A stretch of DNA of 10,717 nt from Nitrospirota bacterium (lineage in GTDB: Bacteria > Nitrospirota > Thermodesulfovibrionia > Thermodesulfovibrionales > JdFR-85), in assembly GCA_015485235.1 (NCBI GenBank), contig WFTX01000201.1, positions 1 through 10,717 of the forward strand, written 5' to 3'. The position numbers were made by a program, and so were the translations under genes. Each line of letters opens with the position of its first letter. The first letter of the stretch is position 1. Below the pieces are notes generated by a model that was not told the origin of the DNA, did not search any database, and worked only from the letters and a program-made list of their open reading frames with translations. Positions 1 through 6,711 of this stretch are shown here, one piece after another.

Positions 1-419
1 GGGTAAACGAGCCTGTGTACCCGATAGAGCATGCAAGCGGTGCCCATCTCACGGCAGGGGGGGTGTGGGTGAATGCCTCAAGCCGGGAGTACAAGGATGG
101 GATAACTCCACTGACAGAAAGGGAGGCGATGGAGGCCCTTGAGGGGCTTGAGCCTGTGAGGTTCAGGTATAAGAAGGACAACACAGAGGAGTATGTGGGG
201 TTCATAGCAGAGGATGTGCCTGATCTGGTGGCAACGAATGACAGGAAGAGCCTCAGCCCCATGGACATAGTGGCAGTGCTTACGAAGGTGGTGCAGAAGT
301 TGAAGGCAGAGAATGAACAGATCAGGGCTGAGAATCAGCAAATCAGGGCTGAACTGCTCCAGAGGATTGCAGTGCTTGAAAGACAGATGAGATTTATGAC
401 CTCTGTAGCAAGCAAATGA
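1..419 (+). CDS. C-terminal peptidase S74 / intramolecular chaperone domain protein (5' end outside window)
   Basis: The frame is open from base 3 and ends at TGA 417-419, so this is the last 138 codons of a longer gene. A GTG at 15 is only an internal codon. The residues resemble the S74 intramolecular chaperone domain of phage tail spikes and fibres and of some bacterial surface proteins: an Asn-Ala-Ser-Ser-Arg-Glu-Tyr-Lys stretch (72-95), then an EALEGLEPVRFRYK block and VGFIAEDVPDLV. In that family a Ser and a Lys five residues later form the self-cleavage dyad. Ser at 78-80 and Lys at 93-95 have that spacing, so they are candidates. The C-terminus is a heptad-like coiled coil (LKAENEQIRAENQQIRAEL) that probably trimerises. 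The upstream part would hold the functional fibre or adhesin domain and is not visible, so phage versus cell-surface origin cannot be decided. It converges on selA with a 49-base gap. Confidence 0.75.
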   Translation, partial: VNEPVYPIEHASGAHLTAGGVWVNASSREYKDGITPLTEREAMEALEGLEPVRFRYKKDNTEEYVGFIAEDVPDLVATNDRKSLSPMDIVAVLTKVVQKLKAENEQIRAENQQIRAELLQRIAVLERQMRFMTSVASK

Positions 420-468
420 AAATCAAGGCAGAACAGAGAACTCGATGAAACTGTAACATGAGGTGAAC

Positions 469-1872
469 TCAGGAAAAAACCTCTTTCAGGACTTCGCTGA
501 GGGTCTTGATATCTCCATCACCAATGGTCCTTGCATCCAGGATGATCCGGTCATCCCTTATCCTGCAGATGACAGGAGGGGATGACCTCCTCAGCCTCTC
601 CTCCATGGAGAAGAGGGAATTCTCCGGTCTTAAGGAGACTACAAAGGTGGGGAGGTTGATTCCCGGGAGCGAGCCGCCGCCTGCCTGGGAGAAATCCTCT
701 TCCATCCTTATATCAAGTCCGGCAGGAAGCCCTTTCCTGAGTTCCCTGTAAATCCTTCGGGCCCGCTTTTTAACTGACTCAGGTGCTTCAGTCAGCATCC
801 TGAGGACAGGGATGTTTTCCCTTGCCCTTTCCTGATCGAGGTATTCGATCAGGGTTGCCTCGAGGGCGGCAAGTGTGATCTTGTCAGGCCGGAGCGCCCT
901 TGTAAGGGGATGCCGGCCGACCTCTTCTATCAGGGTCTTCCTGCCCGCGATTATCCCTGCCTGGGGTCCCCCGAGGAGCTTGTCTCCGCTGAAGGTGACG
1001 ATATCAGCCCCATCCTCGAGAACATCCTTCACAAGGGGTTCACCTCTGATCCCGTATTTCTCCAGTGGGAAGAGACAGCCGCTCCCAAGGTCAAACATCA
1101 CCGGGATTCCCCTCTCCCTCCCGAGACGTGCCAGGTCCCCGATGGGGACATCCCCGGTAAACCCTATGATCCTGAAGTTTGACTGATGGACCTTCAGTAG
1201 AAGGCCCGTCTCTTCTGATATGGCATCAGCGTAATCACGGAGGTGTGTCTTGTTGGTGGTTCCCACTTCTCTGAGCAGAGCGCCCGACCGGGCCATCACA
1301 TCGGGTATCCTGAAGGAGCCCCCTATCTCAACCAGCTCCCCTCTCGAAACGATGGCCTCCCGGCCTGATGAAAGGGCTGCAAGGCAGAGAAGGACGGCGC
1401 CGGCATTGTTGTTTACCACAAGGGCGTCTTCAGCCCCTGTCAACTCGGTTATGATCCACCGGATGTTTTCATAGCGTTTTCCCCTTCTGCCCTCAGTGAG
1501 GTTATACTCCAGGTTGGAGTAGTCCCGGGCGATCCCGGTCATGCTCTGAATCGCCCTTTCCGATAGAGGGGCCCGGCCAAGGTTGGTATGTATTATTATT
1601 CCGGTGGCATTGATAAGGGGTCTGAGTTTCGGGCTCACGAAATCCGTTATGGCCTCTTCGATCTCCGCCATAAGGGTGTTCTCAGAAAGGTCAGGTTCCT
1701 CACCACCAAGGATCTGCTGCCGTTTGCTGTCTAAGACGCTTCTGATCCCCTCTGTTACGGCGATACGGGGAAAACGGGAAAGCCATTCTTCGCCTGATCT
1801 GCCCTTCAGTATCTCGTCAACCGACGGGAGGTTCCGGAGAAGTTTCCGGACCTTTTCATTTTTGGCACCCAT
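469..1872 (-). CDS. selA: L-seryl-tRNA(Sec) selenium transferase (selenocysteine synthase)
   Basis: SelA is a PLP enzyme that converts Ser-tRNA(Sec) to Sec-tRNA(Sec) using selenophosphate, the last step of bacterial selenocysteine formation in the cytoplasm. Family hallmarks are seen in order: LPSVDEIL near the N-terminus, LRPLINATGIIIHTNLGRAPL, ENIRWIITELTGAEDALVVNNNAGAVLL, SRGELVEIGGSFRIPDV, GTTNKTHLRDY, and SGDKLLGGPQAG with the PLP-binding Lys (codon 979-981, residue 298). The frame also opens at a TTG at 1908, but that TTG is the start of a TTGACA promoter box and has no ribosome binding site. ATG at 1872 gives 467 residues, close to the usual SelA length (about 460), and is preferred. 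The gene implies that selenoproteins are made. selB, selC and selD are not in the window. It is convergent with the S74 gene and divergent from the kinase gene. Confidence 0.95.
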   Translation of the reverse strand: MGAKNEKVRKLLRNLPSVDEILKGRSGEEWLSRFPRIAVTEGIRSVLDSKRQQILGGEEPDLSENTLMAEIEEAITDFVSPKLRPLINATGIIIHTNLGRAPLSERAIQSMTGIARDYSNLEYNLTEGRRGKRYENIRWIITELTGAEDALVVNNNAGAVLLCLAALSSGREAIVSRGELVEIGGSFRIPDVMARSGALLREVGTTNKTHLRDYADAISEETGLLLKVHQSNFRIIGFTGDVPIGDLARLGRERGIPVMFDLGSGCLFPLEKYGIRGEPLVKDVLEDGADIVTFSGDKLLGGPQAGIIAGRKTLIEEVGRHPLTRALRPDKITLAALEATLIEYLDQERARENIPVLRMLTEAPESVKKRARRIYRELRKGLPAGLDIRMEEDFSQAGGGSLPGINLPTFVVSLRPENSLFSMEERLRRSSPPVICRIRDDRIILDARTIGDGDIKTLSEVLKEVFS

Positions 1873-1879
1873 GTAGGAT

Positions 1880-1908
1880 ATACTATCCTTCAATGAGATC
1901 TTTGTCAA
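1880..1908 (-). promoter_or_regulatory. Candidate sigma70 promoter of selA
   Basis: On the minus strand a perfect -35 box TTGACA (1908-1903) is followed after exactly 17 bases by TAGTAT (1885-1880), a 4/6 match to the -10 consensus. The expected start of transcription, 6-8 bases downstream, falls at 1874-1872, on or beside the A of the selA ATG at 1872. If real, the selA message would be leaderless or nearly so. A GAAGGA at 1891-1886 is 13 bases from the ATG, long for a Shine-Dalgarno, and would be untranscribed from this promoter. Confidence 0.45.
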
Positions 1909-1909
1909 G

Positions 1910-2036
1910 CATTAATCTCGTTAGTCTCGTTTGTCTGGTTGATTTGGTTGGTAAAATACGTTCAACGTTCGACGTTGGTTTCGTTGGTCTGGTTTATTTC
2001 GTCTATCTCGTTGATTTCGTTGGTTTCGTTGATAAA
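1910..2036 (+). repeat. Degenerate 9-bp tandem repeat, T-rich orientation
   Basis: Reading from 1981, units of nine bases follow one another: TCGTTGGTC, TGGTTTATT, TCGTCTATC, TCGTTGATT, TCGTTGGTT, TCGTTGATA. The same 9-base period is seen from about 1911 to 1950 (TCTCGTTAG, TCTCGTTTG, TCTGGTTGA, TTTGGTTGG). An ACGTTC/AACGTT-rich patch (1957-1978) interrupts the two blocks. Because nine is a multiple of three, every frame stays open and yields low-complexity peptides (Arg-Asn-Gln or Asn-Glu-Thr-like repeats), which are not credible proteins. It fills the divergent region between selA and the kinase gene. Confidence 0.75.
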
Positions 2037-2096
2037 AGAGCGGGAAAGGTGGAATGCGAGAAAGGGAAAACGTTCTACGCTGATACGTTCGACGTT
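1965..2096 (+). repeat. 12-bp direct repeat ACGTTCGACGTT, two copies 120 bp apart
   Basis: ACGTTCGACGTT occurs exactly at 1965-1976 and 2085-2096. With the preceding A the first copy is close to self-complementary (AACGTTCGACGTT against AACGTCGAACGTT), differing only in the centre. Related ACGTTC patches (1958-1962, 2070-2074) surround both copies. The copies sit inside and just outside the T-rich 9-bp array. They may be older repeat units or binding sites for a regulator of the divergent genes; nothing in the sequence decides this. Confidence 0.5.
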
Positions 2097-2131
2097 CTGA
2101 GTCCCTAAAAAGATAGAAATGTTGAATGCGC

Positions 2132-2182
2132 ACGAAATAGACGAAATGAACGAGATCAACGAGATAGACAAGATGAACGCGG
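2132..2182 (+). repeat. Degenerate 9-bp tandem repeat, inverted (A-rich) orientation
   Basis: Units of nine bases follow from 2132: ACGAAATAG, ACGAAATGA, ACGAGATCA, ACGAGATAG, ACAAGATGA, ACGCGGGAA. This is the complement of the T-rich array. ATCAACGAGATAGAC (2155-2169) is the exact 15-base reverse complement of 2001-2015, and the match continues imperfectly for about 30 bases. The two arrays could form a large cruciform, or an imperfect hairpin if transcribed, with a loop of about 100 bases (2037-2131). Confidence 0.7.
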
Positions 2183-2211
2183 GAAATGACCAATGAGAGC
2201 CTTTGCCCGAT

Positions 2212-2237
2212 AACCAAATACACCAATATACCAATAT
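2212..2237 (+). repeat. Short ACCAATAT microrepeat overlapping the leader of the kinase gene
   Basis: ACCAAATAC is followed directly by two units of ACCAATAT (from 2213 to about 2237), giving a period of 8-9 bases immediately before the GGAGG ribosome binding site of the kinase gene. It differs in sequence from the neighbouring TCGTTGATT-type array, so this divergent region holds at least two kinds of low-complexity repeat. Confidence 0.5.
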
Positions 2238-2248
2238 GGAGGATACCC

Positions 2249-3286
2249 ATGATAGAAAGGGATAAACTGGAGAGATACCTTGAGAAAAAGTACGGCGATG
2301 TAGAGATAAAGGAGTTCACAAGACTTGGTGCCGGGGTTCACGGGACCGGGTTTTCCCTTGTTCTCAGGACACCCGAAGGGGTTAAGGAGTATGTCATCAA
2401 AGACCTCATGCCGGAAGGGCTCGGCCATGACTATCCCTCTGACAGGGCCCAGGTCTTCCTGCTCGCCCTTGACGAGTACGGGAACCTTCCAGGCCATGTG
2501 AAGGCCGTGGATGTGCTTTCACTCCTGCCTGACGGCGAACTCCGTTCCATCGGTGGCGGAAAGGAGTATTTTCTCCTGATGGAGAAGGCCGATGGTGTGA
2601 ACTACTTTACTGACCTTGAAGAGATGAAGGACAAGGAACGCCTCGACCAGAAAGACCGGGAGAGGATTTTCGGGATGGTCCGTTACCTTGCCGGGATACA
2701 TGCGGTGAAAAAGGACTCGAGGTCCCTCTACTGGCGGAAGATAAGAGACACCATAGGTCACGGTGAGTGCCTGATGGGGGTCTTCGACTCCTATCCCGAC
2801 GGGCATCTGAGTTACGAGGAGATGGGGGAGATAGAGAAACTATGTATAGACTGGAGGGCCAGACTCAAGAAAACAGGGGGAAGGCTCTCCCAGATACACG
2901 GCGACTTCCATCCCGGGAATATCTGGTTCAGGGACGGGGATTTCATCCTTCTTGACAGGAGCAGGGGGCCCTGGGGAGACCCGGCCGATGATGTTACGGC
3001 CCTCACGATCAACTATATCTTCTATTCCATCATGTATCATGATTCCGTAACAGGGGCTTATAAGGAGGCACTTGAACTCTTTTACGATGCGTATATCTCT
3101 GAAACCGGGGACAGGGAACTCCTCCATGTAGTCCAGCCCTTTTACGCATTCCGGGGAGCGGTGGTCGCCCACCCCGTTTTCTATCCCCAGTTACGGCCTG
3201 ATCAGAGAGGAAAGGTCCTGGACCTCGTAAGAAATATCCTGAAAAGGGATGTCTTCAATCCTGCTGGAGTGAACGAATTATCTTGA
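2249..3286 (+). CDS. APH / choline-kinase-fold phosphotransferase family protein
   Basis: This 345-residue cytoplasmic protein has the protein-kinase-like fold of aminoglycoside phosphotransferases, choline kinases and related small-molecule kinases. Visible landmarks are a glycine-rich loop RLGAGVHGTGF (about residues 27-37), the candidate ATP-binding Lys in YVIKDL (K51), the catalytic loop IHGDFHPGNIWF (catalytic D219, metal-binding N224) and the second metal motif ILLDRSRGPWGDPADDV (D236). The substrate is unknown. Aminoglycoside resistance is not implied, since most members of this family in environmental bacteria act on other alcohols or sugars. The start at 2249 has GGAGG at 2238-2242 six bases upstream. 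An in-frame ATG at 2186 has no such site and adds 21 codons made largely from the ACCAATAT microrepeat, so it is rejected. No partner gene is adjacent: upstream are 9-bp repeats, downstream the inverted-repeat element before rnfC. Confidence 0.8.
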   Translation: MIERDKLERYLEKKYGDVEIKEFTRLGAGVHGTGFSLVLRTPEGVKEYVIKDLMPEGLGHDYPSDRAQVFLLALDEYGNLPGHVKAVDVLSLLPDGELRSIGGGKEYFLLMEKADGVNYFTDLEEMKDKERLDQKDRERIFGMVRYLAGIHAVKKDSRSLYWRKIRDTIGHGECLMGVFDSYPDGHLSYEEMGEIEKLCIDWRARLKKTGGRLSQIHGDFHPGNIWFRDGDFILLDRSRGPWGDPADDVTALTINYIFYSIMYHDSVTGAYKEALELFYDAYISETGDRELLHVVQPFYAFRGAVVAHPVFYPQLRPDQRGKVLDLVRNILKRDVFNPAGVNELS

Positions 3287-3306
3287 CGTTGCCCGTTGGT
3301 ATGCTT

Positions 3307-3516
3307 CCGGGGTGGGCTCTGAAACTTTCATTATCAACACCTGATCGTTCAAGAAAGCGCTTCCCTGTGTCGGCTCGGCAGAGACCGAACGGACATTTCT
3401 ACTTAAAACACCCTTTATACAACTGATCAAGCCTGTTAAGGCACTGTCCATAACAGACTTCCTTTTCTCAGACATGACCGGCGCTTTATAATGTAAAGTT
3501 TCAGAGCCCACCCCGG
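3307..3516. repeat. 210-bp element bounded by 22-bp perfect inverted repeats (MITE-like or IS remnant)
   Basis: Bases 3307-3328 are the exact reverse complement of 3495-3516 (outer end CCGGGGTGGG, inner end GAAACTTT). After a one-base gap the match continues for six more bases (CATTAT at 3329-3334). Outside the repeats TATGCTT and TATCGCTAT (the latter read on the minus strand) are similar with small gaps, so the arms may be longer. The 166-base interior has no recognisable transposase; a 77-residue minus-strand frame spans it but matches nothing I know. No clear target-site duplication is visible. The size and architecture fit a miniature inverted-repeat element or deletion derivative of an insertion sequence, between the kinase gene and the rnf promoter. 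A long transcriptional hairpin is the alternative reading. Confidence 0.6.
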
Positions 3517-3638
3517 ATAGCGATACAGAGAGGGAAGGCTCTGTGAGTCTACTTTCCCTGCCTTTGGAAAACAGAGACGAAACAGGAGGGTTTATTACTT
3601 GAGTAAATGCATTTATTAATTAATCTGATAAATTGTCC
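3517..3638. other. Intergenic stretch upstream of the rnf promoter with small hairpins and palindromes
   Basis: No gene is seen. ACAGAG (3525-3530) pairs with CTCTGT (3539-3544) around an 8-base loop, and TTTCC (3553-3557) pairs with GGAAA (3566-3570) around another 8-base loop. AAGGC at 3535-3539, in and beside the first loop, is complementary to GCCTT (3560-3564) in the second. Two 10-base perfect palindromes lie side by side: AAATGCATTT (3605-3614) and ATTAATTAAT (3615-3624). The palindromes sit 15-34 bases upstream of the predicted -35 box, a usual place for an activator or repressor site. No known riboswitch class was recognised. Confidence 0.4.
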
Positions 3639-3668
3639 TTGACTTATCCGTATCCCGCATGGTATTAA
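3639..3668 (+). promoter_or_regulatory. Candidate sigma70 promoter of the rnfCDGEAB operon
   Basis: TTGACT (3639-3644) is a 5/6 match to the -35 consensus. TATTAA (3663-3668) follows after 18 bases and sits in an AT-rich run. Transcription would begin near 3675, giving a leader of about 50 bases that ends in the strong GGGAGGAG site of rnfC. The leader contains GACC (3682-3685) and GGTC (3694-3697), which could pair around 8 bases. Confidence 0.45.
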
Positions 3669-3725
3669 TTATAGGTTTTTTGACCCGCATTCTGGTCGAA
3701 TAAATTCTCTCAGACGGGAGGAGAA

Positions 3726-5033
3726 ATGGCACTTCTCACATTCAAGGGCGGGGTACACCCCCCTCATCATAAAGAACTTTCAGCCGGGGCGGAAATCCGG
3801 GAACTTCCTGCTCCCAAACTCCTCTATATACCCCTGAGCCAGCATATCGGTGCACCCTGTAATGCTGTGGTTGAGGCAGGACAGGAGGTTAAGAGGGGTG
3901 AGTTGATAGGAGAGCCCACGGGATTTGTTTCATCCCCTGTACATTCTTCCGTATCCGGAACGGTAAAGGAGATCACCACGATCACAAACCCCATGGGGAG
4001 GACCGTTCCGGCGGTCGTGATAGAGAATGACGGCAGGGATGAATGGGCTCCGCTGAAAGACACACCGGAATACATGAACCTGTCACCGGAAGAACTGAAG
4101 GAGAAGATAAAGGATGCCGGGATAGTCGGGATGGGTGGCGCTACGTTTCCCACCCATGTCAAGCTCTCGCCGCCCAAGGAGAAGCCCGTTGATGTGGTAA
4201 TAATCAACGGTGCCGAGTGTGAGCCCTATCTTACGGCTGACCACAGACTGATGGTCGAGAGGCCAGAGGATGTGATTGAAGGCCTGAAGATCCTGATGCG
4301 GGTCCTTGGCGTAAGCAAGGGTCATGTAGGGATCGAGAGCAACAAGCCCGATGCGATAGAGAAGATGAAGGCTGCGGCTTCAGGGGAGCCGGGTATTGAG
4401 GTAAATGTACTGGAGGTCAAGTACCCGCAGGGTGCTGAGAAGATGCTGATAAAGGCGATTCTTGACAGGGATGTCCCCGCAGGCGGGCTCCCAATGGATG
4501 TGGGTGTTGTGGTCCAGAATGTTGGGACCGCCGTTGCGATCTATGAGGCCTGCCGGTACGGAAAGCCCCTGATCGAGCGGGTGGTAACCGTGACGGGAGA
4601 GGGAGTGAAGAACCCGTCAAACCTCCTTGCAAGGATCGGTACACCCATAAGAGAACTGATAGAGGACTGCGGCGGGCTGACGGACAGCCCGAAAAAGGTG
4701 ATCCTCGGCGGGCCGATGATGGGATTTGCCACATTCGACCTCGATCTGCCGGTTACAAAGGGGACGTCGGGTGTGCTTGTACTCTCAGAGAGGGAATATG
4801 TGGATTCCGAGAAGTTCGGCCCCTGTATCCGGTGCGGCCGGTGCATTGATGCCTGCCCCATGGGCCTGATGCCTTCAATGCTCAGCATCTTTGCCGAAAA
4901 GGGGCACTATGAGGATACAAAGGAGTACAATATCTTTGACTGCTTTGAATGTGGAACCTGCACCTATGTCTGTCCTGCAAAAAGGCCTATCGTCCAGCTT
5001 ATACGGCTTGCGAAATCAATGGTTAAACGATGA
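3726..5033 (+). CDS. rnfC: Rnf complex subunit RnfC (NADH-binding, iron-sulfur)
   Basis: RnfC is the peripheral cytoplasmic subunit that exchanges electrons with NAD(H) in the ferredoxin:NAD+ oxidoreductase. It is 435 residues long, typical of the compact form; enterobacterial RnfC is much longer because of a repeat-rich C-terminal tail. Visible motifs are GMGGATFPTHVK (about residues 135-146, the nucleotide/FMN-binding region shared with the NADH dehydrogenase 51-kDa subunit), NGAECEPYLTADHR (from N161), a soluble-ligand-binding-type region around residues 270-320, and two [4Fe-4S] motifs CIRCGRCIDACP (C367, C370, C373, C377) and CFECGTCTYVCP (C406, C409, C412, C416). The start is fixed by GGGAGGAG just upstream. 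It is the first gene of the operon, and rnfD follows after 17 bases. Confidence 0.97.
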   Translation: MALLTFKGGVHPPHHKELSAGAEIRELPAPKLLYIPLSQHIGAPCNAVVEAGQEVKRGELIGEPTGFVSSPVHSSVSGTVKEITTITNPMGRTVPAVVIENDGRDEWAPLKDTPEYMNLSPEELKEKIKDAGIVGMGGATFPTHVKLSPPKEKPVDVVIINGAECEPYLTADHRLMVERPEDVIEGLKILMRVLGVSKGHVGIESNKPDAIEKMKAAASGEPGIEVNVLEVKYPQGAEKMLIKAILDRDVPAGGLPMDVGVVVQNVGTAVAIYEACRYGKPLIERVVTVTGEGVKNPSNLLARIGTPIRELIEDCGGLTDSPKKVILGGPMMGFATFDLDLPVTKGTSGVLVLSEREYVDSEKFGPCIRCGRCIDACPMGLMPSMLSIFAEKGHYEDTKEYNIFDCFECGTCTYVCPAKRPIVQLIRLAKSMVKR

Positions 5034-5050
5034 TAAAAGGAGTATGAGTC

Positions 5051-6061
5051 ATGGCTGTTGCTAAGAACGAACATGAACTTGTTGTAACAGTAAGCCCCCA
5101 TATCCGGAGTGATGTGACGGTAAACAGGATAATGTGGACTGTCACTCTGAGCCTTCTGCCGGCATTTGTGATGGGTGTCTATTACTTCGGTCCGAGGGCG
5201 ATCTACATAACCGCCCTTTGCATAGCAGGCTCCCTTTTCAGTGAGTGGCTCGTTGAGAAGATGACCAGCCGGGAACTCACCCTCGGTGACGGAAGCGCCT
5301 TTCTCACAGGTCTTCTCCTGGGGATGAACATGCCGGCTACCATACCTTTCTACATCCCTCTGGTGAGTTCCTTTGTGGCCGTTGCCATAACCAAGCAACT
5401 CTTCGGAGGGCTCGGATACAATATATTCAACCCGGCCCTGATAGGGAGGGCATTCGCCCTTATCACATGGCCCAGGGCGATGACCAACTGGATGGAGCCG
5501 ACGGCTGCCTTTGTGGGACTTGATGCCAAGACTACTGCAACCCCTCTGGGGCTCCTCAAGGAAGAGGGGATGCACAAGCTCCTCGAAGTCTTTGGAGACA
5601 AGATGAACCTCTACACCCAGTTGCTGATCGGTCACAGGGCAGGTTCCCTTGGTGAGGTCTCGGCCATCGCCATAATCATCGGAGGACTCTTCCTTTTATA
5701 CAAGAAATACATCTCATGGCATATCCCGGTATCCTTCCTTGCCACTGTTGCGGTCTTTGCATGGATCTTCGGCGGGAAGGAGGGCTTTTTCACTGGGGAC
5801 CCGATAGTTCACCTCCTGAGCGGCGGGCTGATGCTCGGTGCCTTTTTCATGGCCACCGATTATGTGACCTGTCCATCCATCAGGCGGGGGCAGATAGTCT
5901 TTGGTATAGGGTGCGGACTGCTTACCATCCTGATAAGGCTGAAGGCAGGTTACCCTGAAGGTGTGATGTTTGCCATACTCCTGATGAACTGTTTCAGCCC
6001 CCTTATTGACAGGAGCATGAAGTCAAAGGTCTTTGGTGCCAGAAGGGAGGTAAAGAAGTGA
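5051..6061 (+). CDS. rnfD: Rnf complex subunit RnfD (membrane, covalent FMN)
   Basis: RnfD is the integral membrane flavoprotein of the Rnf ion pump and a homologue of NqrB. The 336-residue product has many hydrophobic segments (first at about residues 28-50) and family signatures GDGSAFLTGLLLGMNMP, GGLGYNIFNPALIGRAF, ATDYVTCPSIRRGQIVFG and YPEGVMFAILLMN. The flavinylation site is expected in DAKTTATPLG, with T164 the likely Thr that carries FMN through a phosphoester bond. The usual form of the motif has Gly or Ser where this protein has Thr (TTATP), a mild variation. AAAAGGAG at 5035-5042 lies 8 bases before the ATG. An ATG at 5044 is out of frame. The last four bases overlap the GTG start of rnfG, which suggests translational coupling. 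Confidence 0.97.
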   Translation: MAVAKNEHELVVTVSPHIRSDVTVNRIMWTVTLSLLPAFVMGVYYFGPRAIYITALCIAGSLFSEWLVEKMTSRELTLGDGSAFLTGLLLGMNMPATIPFYIPLVSSFVAVAITKQLFGGLGYNIFNPALIGRAFALITWPRAMTNWMEPTAAFVGLDAKTTATPLGLLKEEGMHKLLEVFGDKMNLYTQLLIGHRAGSLGEVSAIAIIIGGLFLLYKKYISWHIPVSFLATVAVFAWIFGGKEGFFTGDPIVHLLSGGLMLGAFFMATDYVTCPSIRRGQIVFGIGCGLLTILIRLKAGYPEGVMFAILLMNCFSPLIDRSMKSKVFGARREVKK

Positions 6062-6711
6062 CATTCAAGGATATACTGAAGATCACATTCAACCTTGCGG
6101 TGCTTTATATAGCCGGGGGGCTCCTCCTTGCTGCGGTCTATGCAAAGACCTCACCCGTAATATTCAAGAAGAATGAACAGGAAAAGAGAGAGGCCCTCCA
6201 GAGGATGATGCCCGATGCCGATGAAATAACAAAACTGGGTGATTGGGCCCCTCACGAGAAGCATGCAGAGTACTACGTAGCAAAGAAGTGCGGGGAGGTA
6301 AAGGTCAGGACGGTGGAGGATGAAAAGACAGGGGAACAGAGAGAAGAAAAGGAATGTATCAATCCTGAGGTCATAGGTTACATCGTCCAGAGCTTTGGTA
6401 AAGGTTACTCAAGTTATATAAATATACTCTTTTCCGTGGATAACAACTTTGTTGTGAAGAAGATAGACATACTCCATCATGCCGAAACCCCTGGCCTTGG
6501 TGATGAGATCGTGCTTGATTACTTCAAGAAGAGGCTCCAGGGGAAGGATCTGGATCATCTGAAGGTTGTAAAGACCGCATCAGAGGAGTATGTCCAGGCC
6601 ATTACCGGCGCAACGATCTCTTCAAGGGCGGTCACAGAGGACGGTGTGAAAAAGGGGCTTGAGTTCCTGATCAACGCCCTTGAGAAAGGAGAGGTGGAAC
6701 ATGGATCATGA
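6058..6711 (+). CDS. rnfG: Rnf complex subunit RnfG (FMN-binding)
   Basis: RnfG is a single-span membrane-anchored protein with an extracytoplasmic FMN-binding domain, homologous to NqrC. The 217-residue product has one N-terminal membrane segment (about residues 9-30, ITFNLAVLYIAGGLLLAAVY). It has PGLGDEIVLDYFKKRLQG and the flavinylation motif AITGATISSRAV, with T186 as the predicted covalent FMN-Thr. GTG is the start: GGGAGG at 6045-6050 is 7 bases upstream and the start overlaps the rnfD stop as GTGA. A charged insert (about residues 77-101) contains two Cys (C78, C100) outside the membrane, possibly a disulfide. No haem motif is present. The end overlaps the start of rnfE by 11 bases. Confidence 0.95.
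   Translation: MTFKDILKITFNLAVLYIAGGLLLAAVYAKTSPVIFKKNEQEKREALQRMMPDADEITKLGDWAPHEKHAEYYVAKKCGEVKVRTVEDEKTGEQREEKECINPEVIGYIVQSFGKGYSSYINILFSVDNNFVVKKIDILHHAETPGLGDEIVLDYFKKRLQGKDLDHLKVVKTASEEYVQAITGATISSRAVTEDGVKKGLEFLINALEKGEVEHGS

Noticed and set aside
1910..2182. Possible CRISPR array
   Set aside because: The period is 9 bases with no unique spacers and no conserved 24-40 base repeat.
2186..2248. Upstream ATG adding 21 codons to the kinase gene
   Set aside because: The extra codons come largely from the ACCAATAT microrepeat and there is no ribosome binding site at 2186, whereas GGAGG precedes 2249 at ideal spacing.
1921..2319. Minus-strand and plus-strand frames of 70-130 codons in the 1893-2319 region
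   Set aside because: They are by-products of the 9-bp repeats, whose period keeps all frames open. The translations are low-complexity repeats of Asn, Gln, Arg and Thr, with no ribosome binding site.
3278..3511. 77-codon minus-strand frame across the inverted-repeat element
   Set aside because: It starts inside one terminal repeat, ends inside the kinase gene, has no ribosome binding site and matches no family I know. It may be a relic of an element but is not supported as a gene.
3517..3725. Riboswitch in the rnf upstream region
   Set aside because: The small hairpins lie upstream of the best promoter, and no conserved riboswitch core (cobalamin, TPP, glycine, c-di-GMP or similar) could be recognised.
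4964..5635. 223-codon minus-strand frame opposite rnfC/rnfD
   Set aside because: It is antisense to two unmistakable Rnf genes and has no family features.
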